NCBI GenBank assembly: GCA_023374045.1
Contig: CM041779.1
Span: forward strand, 2,170,001 to 2,234,000
Reading direction: 5' to 3'
From: Limonium bicolor
Lineage: Eukaryota; Streptophyta; Magnoliopsida; Caryophyllales; Plumbaginaceae
Length of the DNA stretch: 64,000 nucleotides
In this document: in pieces, positions 57,177-64,000 of the stretch
Layout: each line of letters opens with the position of its first letter
Numbering within the stretch: the first letter of the stretch is position 1
Notes under the pieces: generated by a model
Databases searched by the model: none
The model's input: only the letters and a program-made list of their open reading frames with translations
What the model was told of the DNA's origin: nothing
Translations under genes and position numbers: made by a program

Positions 57177-58918
57177 ATGTCGAGGAGATCCGGAAAGGAA
57201 GTGATACCTTCTTCTAACTCCCAATCGATCCAAATTTTCAAGTTGATGAGCAAGATCAAATTGACGAGATGGAATCCGGGTATCATCAACAACATCCATA
57301 TTATTCACCTTCATCACTCCCGCAAGGTGGAAGCTATACAATTTCTCAGCATGGATCTACAAACATGGGGGCAACACAACCAGGAATATCACCACCATTT
57401 GGTAAGTTTTAATATTAGTTACAATTTATTTTATACAACTTTAATTTTAATTACATTATTATCTTAATTATAGTCTAAATCAATTTTTTTACAATTAAAG
57501 GTACATCCTCTACCCCATCCGATGCCCACAATCTTGATCAAGATGATGATCAAGAAGATGATGATGCCGACAACAGTGCTCCAACAAAATCGAAACAAGC
57601 TTCTTGGGTGTGGGCATACTTCACAAAGAAAGAAGATCCGCAGAACCCCGAGACATACAAGCAATATTACAATATTTGCAGGAAAGGACTTGCATGGATG
57701 ACGGGCATTGGAACCTATGCAAAACACATGAAAACACACAAGATCTACAAGGATACGGTGGCAATGGCGGGCGGTACGAGCGGTCAAACTAGGCTTACCG
57801 GGTTTACCCAATGACAACCCGGTCCAGGTTTTTTCCATTATGATAGAGAAAGAATGATAGATAGCATGTAGGTTTATGATTGCTGAACAATTACCTTATA
57901 ATTTTGATGAAAGCTCTTATTTTGAAATTTTTGTTTGCACTACATTACAACCACAATATAGTATAGTGCTTAGGAATACGCTAAACGTAGAAACTAGTAA
58001 AACTAGAAACAACTAATGGAAATGATGAATGCATTTGATGGTCTGTTTCATTAACTAGTGACATGTGGACCTCTACTACTAATGAGGCATTTATTTGTGT
58101 TACACTTCATTGGATTGATAGTTTTGGACGCTTCAGAAGCGTATTATTGTCTTTGATATTTTTGATGATGCACATACTGGTAATATTTCTGAAAAACTTG
58201 TTGAAGTGTTATTTGAGTGGAACTTGTTAGATAAGGTGTTCTCTATTTCTTTAGATAATGCTTCAAACAACGTTAGGTGTGTAGATTACCTAAAATCTAA
58301 TATGAGACTCACACTCTTGCATGATGGTGATTACTTGCATATTCGATGTTGTGCGCATGTTGTGAATTTGTGTGTACAAGATGGTTTATCTAACTTGACA
58401 ACTACATTAGAACCACTTTGGCATGCAATGAGAAAATTTAGGAAATCGACTGTTGTTAAAAATGAGTACAAAAAAATGTGTGAGCAATCCGGTATACGTC
58501 CTTGCCATTTTGCTCCCGACACCCCCACTAGATGGAACTCCACATATGAGTTGTTAGTTAATACTGAGAAACACCAACCCATTTTGACTAGTTTGTATAA
58601 CTCTATGGTTGTTCAATCAAATCAGGAATTAATGGGTCCGAACTTTTAGGAAAAGGCTAATGTTGTGAGCAAGGTTTTAAAATGTTTGATGCTGCAACTA
58701 AGGTATTTTCATTAGTTTATGAGCCTAATGTGCATCTGTCATAAATGAATGTATAGCATTTCCATGTCTTGTAAGAGAACAAGAATGTTGATGGGATTAG
58801 TGAGGTTATTTATGATATGATGTCTAAATGGTTTAACTATTTTAGTGAATTTCCTTTGATTTATTGTATTGCAACTGTTCTTGATCCTTAAATAAAATTG
58901 GAAGGTCAACAAATTTGC

Positions 58919-59003
<85 letters not shown>

Positions 59004-59583
59004 CGTATTGTTCCAGGAGGTCCACCCAGGATGGTTATGTTAAAGAATATGTACAAAAGGTTAATGTAGCATTGAAAAAGCTACACGATGAATATACTTC
59101 AAAGTATCGCCCCCGAGGAGCTTTCTTCTTCTAGTGTAGTGGTTTCTCTTCGAAACCACCACACCCCGGTAGCAAAAGAAGTTCTTTGATTTCTAGTATT
59201 TTGAAAAGACCAAAATCAGTTCAATCGGGTTCCGGATTTTGTACATATGATGATTATATTAACTTTACTTTTAGTTTTAATGATGATGATGGTGATATAG
59301 ATGTCTTAAGTGGTGGCAAGCACATGAAGCCAAGTTTCCAATCCTTGCAAAGATAGCCCGAGATGTGCTAACAATTCCAGCATCAAGCGTGGCTTTAGAG
59401 TCGTTTAGTGCGGGCAAACGAGTATTGGATGAAAAGAGATCAAGCCTTGCACCGGACTCAATCAAGGTTTGTGTGGAGAAGTATGATTGAGACTTAGTCG
59501 AGCTTAGATCCCAAGCACGCGCATTGCAATATGAAGGCCAACATGATGATTGGTATGAGATAAATGGGGATAACACCACTTAG
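57177..59583 (+). pseudogene. hAT transposase, decayed
   Basis: hAT transposases cut and paste their element. Exon 1 begins at the ATG 57177 and, after a frame change, runs to 57401 (a glutamine- and serine-rich stretch). An intron spans 57402-57500 (GTAAG...AAAG) and keeps phase. Exon 2 (57501-57813) has an acidic run, then WVWAYFTKK and a GIGTYAKHMKTH block, a weak BED zinc finger with missing cysteines. After stops, 58206-58649 gives LDNASNN and HIRCCAHVVNLCVQDGL, the hAT core, with RWNSTYELL. The dimerisation region is at about 59361-59480 (IPASSVALESFSAGKRVL). Many stops and shifts, plus a TTA microsatellite, show it is dead. Confidence 0.87.
58918..59003. repeat. (TTA)n microsatellite, about 28 units
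   Basis: An almost perfect 86-bp TTA/ATT run inside the transposase region. It gives a leucine run in one frame that is not a real protein. Confidence 0.97.
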
Positions 59584-59904
59584 GACTTCTATCTTGTAAT
59601 ATTTTAGAATGTATTAGTATTACTTTCTTTCCATGTAATCTTGTTTTTAAGACTTGCAAATTGAAATCATGTAACCTTTTAGTAGCTATACTCTTTTTCC
59701 TTATTAGGGTTTTCCCAATGGGTTTTTACCTAATAAGGTTTTAACGAGGCAGTGAATCATATAATAAAATTCTCTTTAATTCAATCAAAAATTTTAAGTC
59801 TTTGTTTCTTACACATTTAAGATTATAAACTTGAGGAATAACCTATATAGGAGTAAAGTGGATGAAAAGAGTAACGTGTGCGCGTAAACGGATCTCAAAT
59901 CCGA

Positions 59905-60130
59905 CCTAAAATAAAGATTCTAGAGCCGATCGACCCATAGAGGGTCGATCGGCTCCAGTTCTCGAGTCTCGAATCTGGAACCGATATGGAACCAATTGGA
60001 ACCGGTTCCGGAACTGGCCGAAACTGTTTTTTTGACCGAATCTAAATCGAATACAGATTTCAGAACTGGAACCGCCCAGGACCGGTTCCGAATCCGAATA
60101 CAGATTTCCTGGAACCAGACCTATGGACAC
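59905..60130. repeat. Right subterminal GGAACCGG region
   Basis: Copies of GGAACCGG and TGGAACC, plus an inverted repeat at about 59922-59957 (GAGCCGATCGACCC and GGGTCGATCGGCTC around ATAGA). Confidence 0.75.
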
Positions 60131-60133
60131 CAT

Positions 60134-63100
60134 TACACCTGACTAAGGCGAGCAGTTGTGGCTGATTCCTTTTAGATGATTTGATCGAGTTGAAGGCTTT
60201 GATGAAACCCTCCTAGTTGATGTACAAATGCGACTTTAATAGGTTGGCTGGACTGAGATAATACTAAGATCAAATGCCCTTGCGGTGATTTTATCATCGG
60301 GTAAGGATTCGTATGAGGCTGAGTTATGGGTAGTCTAACTCGTGATGCATATGTGATGGACTTGGTTATAAAAGATCCTTCGAAAGGAGGTTTACAAGTC
60401 CTTTGTCAAAGATTATATGAGGGTTCATGAATGCCATGAGAAAAAGAGGCCCTACTCTTATGGGTCGACTTATTGGTCTAAGTTGGAAAAGATCCTTCTT
60501 ATGAAGGTTGGCTCGTCCCTATCATACCCTGTATGGATCGGGGATAACTTCCTTGTATACCAAAGTGTCATGCAAACACTACAGAAGTGTTCACGTGAGG
60601 ATAAGGTCGGGTTTACGGTGATAGATGTCAAGTTGGTTTGAACGAGCGAGGGTTTGAGATCTGTCACAAGTTCAGAAGAAGTTGTTATGTGACCATGCGA
60701 GTTGGGACGTTAGTCTCCTATAACATGCAGATTTTTTGTGCCTTCATACTTGGATATGGTCCTTATGGGCTTACCTTGAGTTTTTCTTTCTTGCCTTCGT
60801 TTGAGGCTGCAGCATATGAAGTTAGGCCACATGTTGCTGAAATGAGCTTGTTAAGGCTGACCTGAAATTGGTTTTGGCTGCAGACTTAGTCCTGCAGATT
60901 GGCTTGCGATTGGTTTGAGCTAAGGTCTTCGCGTATAGTCTTGTCCTTTTTTAAGGCAAGAACTCAGACCTTGGGCTTAGCCTAACGGTGTCAGGTATGA
61001 TGACTAATTGTCAGCTGCTTGGTACTATAGCGTGATCCGATGTTTAAACATCTTTGTCACTTGATCAATGACAGATGATTTGAGGGGAGTAGGTCCCAAA
61101 TAATATTGTAGAACGTTGCTGGAATCGCTTAATGGACCTTTAGACATGCTGCTCGATCTTAGCCTTTATGTTCATTCATATACGTGAATCGTGTTGAGGT
61201 TCTGGAATGGTCAACGAGTGTTTGGCTTAATGGTTGCAACCAAGGATGGACCTAATAAGGTGTTTATGGTAGGTTCTTGCCCCTGCCGTCACTGACAAAA
61301 GTTAAAGTCGTGGGCATTGCCAACGTTGCTGGTGAGTCCTTGGACTCCAGGTGTCATCTTGTGTTCGGTGGGTTAAACCATCTTTGAGTGGTTGACAAAT
61401 GCATTTGATGTTGACCTATTGGCAATGAGCGTCGAACAACTTGTTTATTACAGTCCGGACCCGCCACTGAGATGTGGTAATCCATGTTTGGTTAAAGATT
61501 CAAGCGGCGATGCGCATAGTGTCAAGACAGACCGATGGGTTAGCCTTTGATTTAAGGTGCACTAAATTTTGGTTGAAGCTCACAATGACCGAATTTATGG
61601 GTGGACGCGCTTTTAGAAGAAAGAATCGGTCCCCCCGACTAATCATGGCATTTTGTGGTTGTGAAGTTCCTTGAGAGTTTGTTTTGTTTATGCTGGGTAC
61701 ACTTGTGGTAGTCAAAGGCTGACAAGCCAACAACTTCTCTGTTTCCATACCTTGATCGGTGTTGTCACTTCACCAAACAGAGCCTTTTATGTTGGCAAGC
61801 TGTCGGAGTGTGTTGGTGGGCTTGACGTTATGCTTTATTATAGGTTGTTGGGCCGATAACAAGGTCTTATTGCCGACAAGACCAAATGACTACATCGTAG
61901 TTGGGGTGGTTGTGGCAATGACCTGACTCTCTAGTCCCTCAAACTCCCATGGGTTAGTTAAAAGGGAACTTGGTATAGGATGTGATACTAAAAGAAGTGA
62001 TGTTCTTTTGGAATGGAGCTAGCGTGGACCTTAGATTTGTGATAGGGCTTCAACTAGTCCTTTTGTCAAGAAATGAGCATTTAAGCTCATGAGGAAGTGG
62101 CCTATTGTAATATTCTTTGTGGAAAAGTGCATATGTGGTTCTAAGTAAAATTGGATGTCTCTTTTGTTTCCTCCTAGTGAAAAGAGACCTTCCGAACCCT
62201 TGTGGTGAATCAGATGTGACACGAGGTTAGAGGTGCGGAGGGATGAATCCTAGGTGTCCCAGGACACTCTTGGAATTCCTCAAATGTTTGGGGATCGTTC
62301 ATGTTAATGGTGAATGGCCAGTGCTCCCGTTAAGGAGGCACATTAGGTGGGGTCCCAAAACAACTTTACCCTTACCCCTTTGTGTTCAAAGGGGTGCCAT
62401 GTCGCAATGTGATTAAGTGGTCATCATAAGTCCTCGATTGAGACTTTAAATGTTTGAGCTTAAGGTAGCCTCAACAAAATCTGGTGTTGGGAATGTTGTC
62501 GTCATACTAAGTGTAGAAGGGTGTGATCGGCCCAGTTTCCTTGCCGGTTTGCTCGTACTATGGAATCTAGTCCGCTCAGTCTCGCGATTTTATGTGAAAG
62601 TATTCACTCACCGCGGTGACCTATAGCAGAAGTAGTGGTGTCATCCAAGTCTATACTCCTTTTGGCTCAACATGGGGCTTGAGATACTAGGGGCTTCGTG
62701 TTACCCAGTGTCGGGCGCACTTGCAAGTTGCCTTGCGGTGTCGCGATAAATACTATATCGCACGAGAAAGCAGGATGTGGTGCGGTCCCTTGGAGGCTCC
62801 ATGCCTGTGAAAGGTTCTAGAGTTTAGTGGGAGTGAGGCTTTGACCTAGAGTTCCACCTAGGTGGAATCTTGGGAATTTTCTAACGGTACTTGAGTTTAT
62901 TCAAGGATGCATATTTGTCCCTGGACTGGTGGGAGGTCTTTTCATATGGCTTCGATGTTGCCTATTATCTTGTAGTTGGGTGCTTAGCACTAAACTACTT
63001 GGTTCCTTTGAGGTAGTTGTTCCCTTGGTGTGGCCTGACAGGTACGAAGGAAAATTTTTGGTGTGTCTCGCCGGTGCGATAGTGCGCTTGGTGTGATCCA

Positions 63101-63823
63101 GTGCCTGTCCGTCCAAATGCATAAGTAGCCAGGGCGCTGAAGGACGCGTCTGGGAAGGATCCTCAAGTTTATGACTCAGGAATGCACACCAATCTAAGCG
63201 GGAGATGACCCTTTTGATGTGCACACGTTGACCTATAAAGGTCATTGGCACTGATGCAAATCTTGCACGGAAGTAAGCGCAACCAGTTAAGACTGAGCCT
63301 GCAAGAGCTGATGTCGTCGTTAATGAGTAGTGTAGTAGATGTTGATGCGAATTGAAGGACCAAGTACATTGACATCATAGAGACATAGGGAACCCATTAC
63401 AGCATAGCCTCGCCGAAGTGTTGCCGCATCACAAATGGATGGACTCAGGTTGTCGCAGCAACATGAATCGCTGAACACTTGGTGTATTCGTGACACGGGT
63501 GGAAGGACTTAGGACGTCGCAACATCTTGAGCATCTGGACACTAAGTGGCAATGTGTGGCAATGAGAAGGACACAAGACGCTAACGTTTTTTTGCTCGAT
63601 AGATCGATGACCTATTCGAGTAGATCGTGGTTGAATTCCAAATTATTTGAGCTTCAAAAAGCATATAGTTTAATGAATTAATGCAGTTGTCTGCTTGTGA
63701 TAGTAAAAGAAAATGTTGGCGGGTTGTTAGAACTTCAAAATAAGGTAAACTTTAGGAGTGTGATAAAATCTCCTTAATCGATCTAAGGCTTATCGTTGTA
63801 TCTTATCGGGGATGGCAAGAGCT
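60134..63823. other. Interior of the pol-less LTR element, right part
   Basis: About 3.7 kb with no retroviral motif in six frames that I could see. Frames are short and lack family motifs. Either a non-coding LARD-like interior or pol decayed beyond recognition. Confidence 0.55.
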
Positions 63824-63838
63824 TCAGTGGGGGAGGTT
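63824..63838 (+). promoter_or_regulatory. Polypurine tract of the pol-less element
   Basis: CAGTGGGGGAGGTT directly before TGTCATGCC of the 3' LTR. Confidence 0.65.
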
Positions 63839-64000
63839 TGTCATGCCCCATTTGTTGAGCTGCTTGATGACAAGTGGTTCAATGCCAGTTTGCCCTTTGG
63901 TTGACGTCCGCTTAGGCTTGTATTAAGTTTTTTTTGTCAGTCCCATACTTGATTGTCACTTTGACTTAGTCCCGTATGTTCCACGGTCCTTGAGACCCCT
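63839..64000 (+). repeat. Start of the 3' LTR of the pol-less element
   Basis: Matches 55435-55598 with scattered substitutions; continues beyond the window. Confidence 0.8.

Larger units (their letters stand above)
56611..60133 (+). mobile_element. hAT DNA transposon nested in the LTR element
   Basis: ATGGTGGCCATCGGGTCCGG at 56611 and, inverted, ATGGTGTCCATAGGTCTGG ending at 60133 are terminal inverted repeats. GGAACCGG-rich subterminal regions lie on both sides. Inside is a decayed hAT transposase. An 8-bp target duplication is only suggestive (TCGCCTGA on the left, ACACCTGA on the right, with the right terminus two bases shorter). It is 3.5 kb, a usual size for an autonomous hAT element. 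Confidence 0.88.
55435..64000 (+). mobile_element. LTR retrotransposon without recognisable pol, extends past window
   Basis: TGTCATGCC starts at 55435 and again at 63839, and the following ~160 bp match with scattered substitutions. A purine-rich tract (63824-63838) precedes the second copy and a primer-site-like sequence follows the first LTR at 56531. These make a 5' LTR of about 1.1 kb and the start of a 3' LTR. Excluding the nested hAT element, the interior is about 3.8 kb with no recognisable protein, so it is probably another non-autonomous or heavily decayed element. Confidence 0.75.

Noticed and set aside
58898..59134. Poly-leucine protein, possible membrane segment
   Set aside because: It is the translation of the TTA microsatellite.

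Overview
The window is a repeat-dense stretch of flowering-plant nuclear DNA, most likely from a eudicot. The signs are Tekay-type Ty3/Gypsy elements with very long LTRs, an Ogre/Tat-like LTR, plant L1-type LINEs, a Stowaway MITE, hAT and PIF/Harbinger remnants, and one spliced host gene. The host gene is RPA1, the large subunit of replication protein A, on the minus strand at 30086-33240. Its ten exons give a clean 620-codon frame. Almost everything else is mobile DNA.

Layout. 1-9706: LTR element with ~4.3 kb LTRs and a 5 kb non-coding interior (LARD-like), its 5' LTR cut by the window edge. 9707-10322: fragment of an older related LTR. 10323-24795: a complete Tekay-type element with ~4.1 kb LTRs, gag, an extra AlkB/ALKBH1-like 2-oxoglutarate dioxygenase ORF, then protease, RT, RNase H, integrase and a chromodomain-like tail. 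24796-26243: 3' end of an RNase H-bearing LINE. 26612-28716: a 2.1 kb non-LTR retroposon without RT, between 15-bp target duplications. 30086-33240: RPA1. 33794-38627: near full-length LINE. 39299-39431: hairpin. 39715-45880: a ~6.1 kb Ogre/Tat-like LTR plus primer site, minus strand. 46227-46459: Stowaway MITE. 47150-48623: PIF/Harbinger remnant. 48624-54433: gag-only LTR element (TR-GAG type), minus strand. 54434-55410: Ty1/Copia fragment. 55435 to the end: an LTR element with no recognisable pol, carrying a nested hAT element at 56611-60133.

The most striking feature is the AlkB-like ORF at 16110-16845, in sense orientation between the gag zinc knuckles and the protease. All Fe(II) and 2-oxoglutarate residues are visible. 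The domain contains two single-base frame changes, but the flanking gag-pol is broken only by the same kind of indel and the two LTRs also differ mainly by short indels, so assembly error is a serious alternative to decay. Splice-like signals (an 85-nt in-frame intron inside gag, and a donor before AlkB facing two acceptors, one before AlkB and one before pol) suggest that alternative splicing could choose between Gag, Gag-AlkB and Gag-Pol. This is inference.

The LARD-like element and the AlkB-carrying element share architecture: a hairpin overlapping the primer-binding site, a hairpin just before the polypurine tract, an AG/GT double splice site near the LTR end, and palindrome arrays of ~72 bp period inside the LTR. 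They look like a non-autonomous/autonomous pair from related families.
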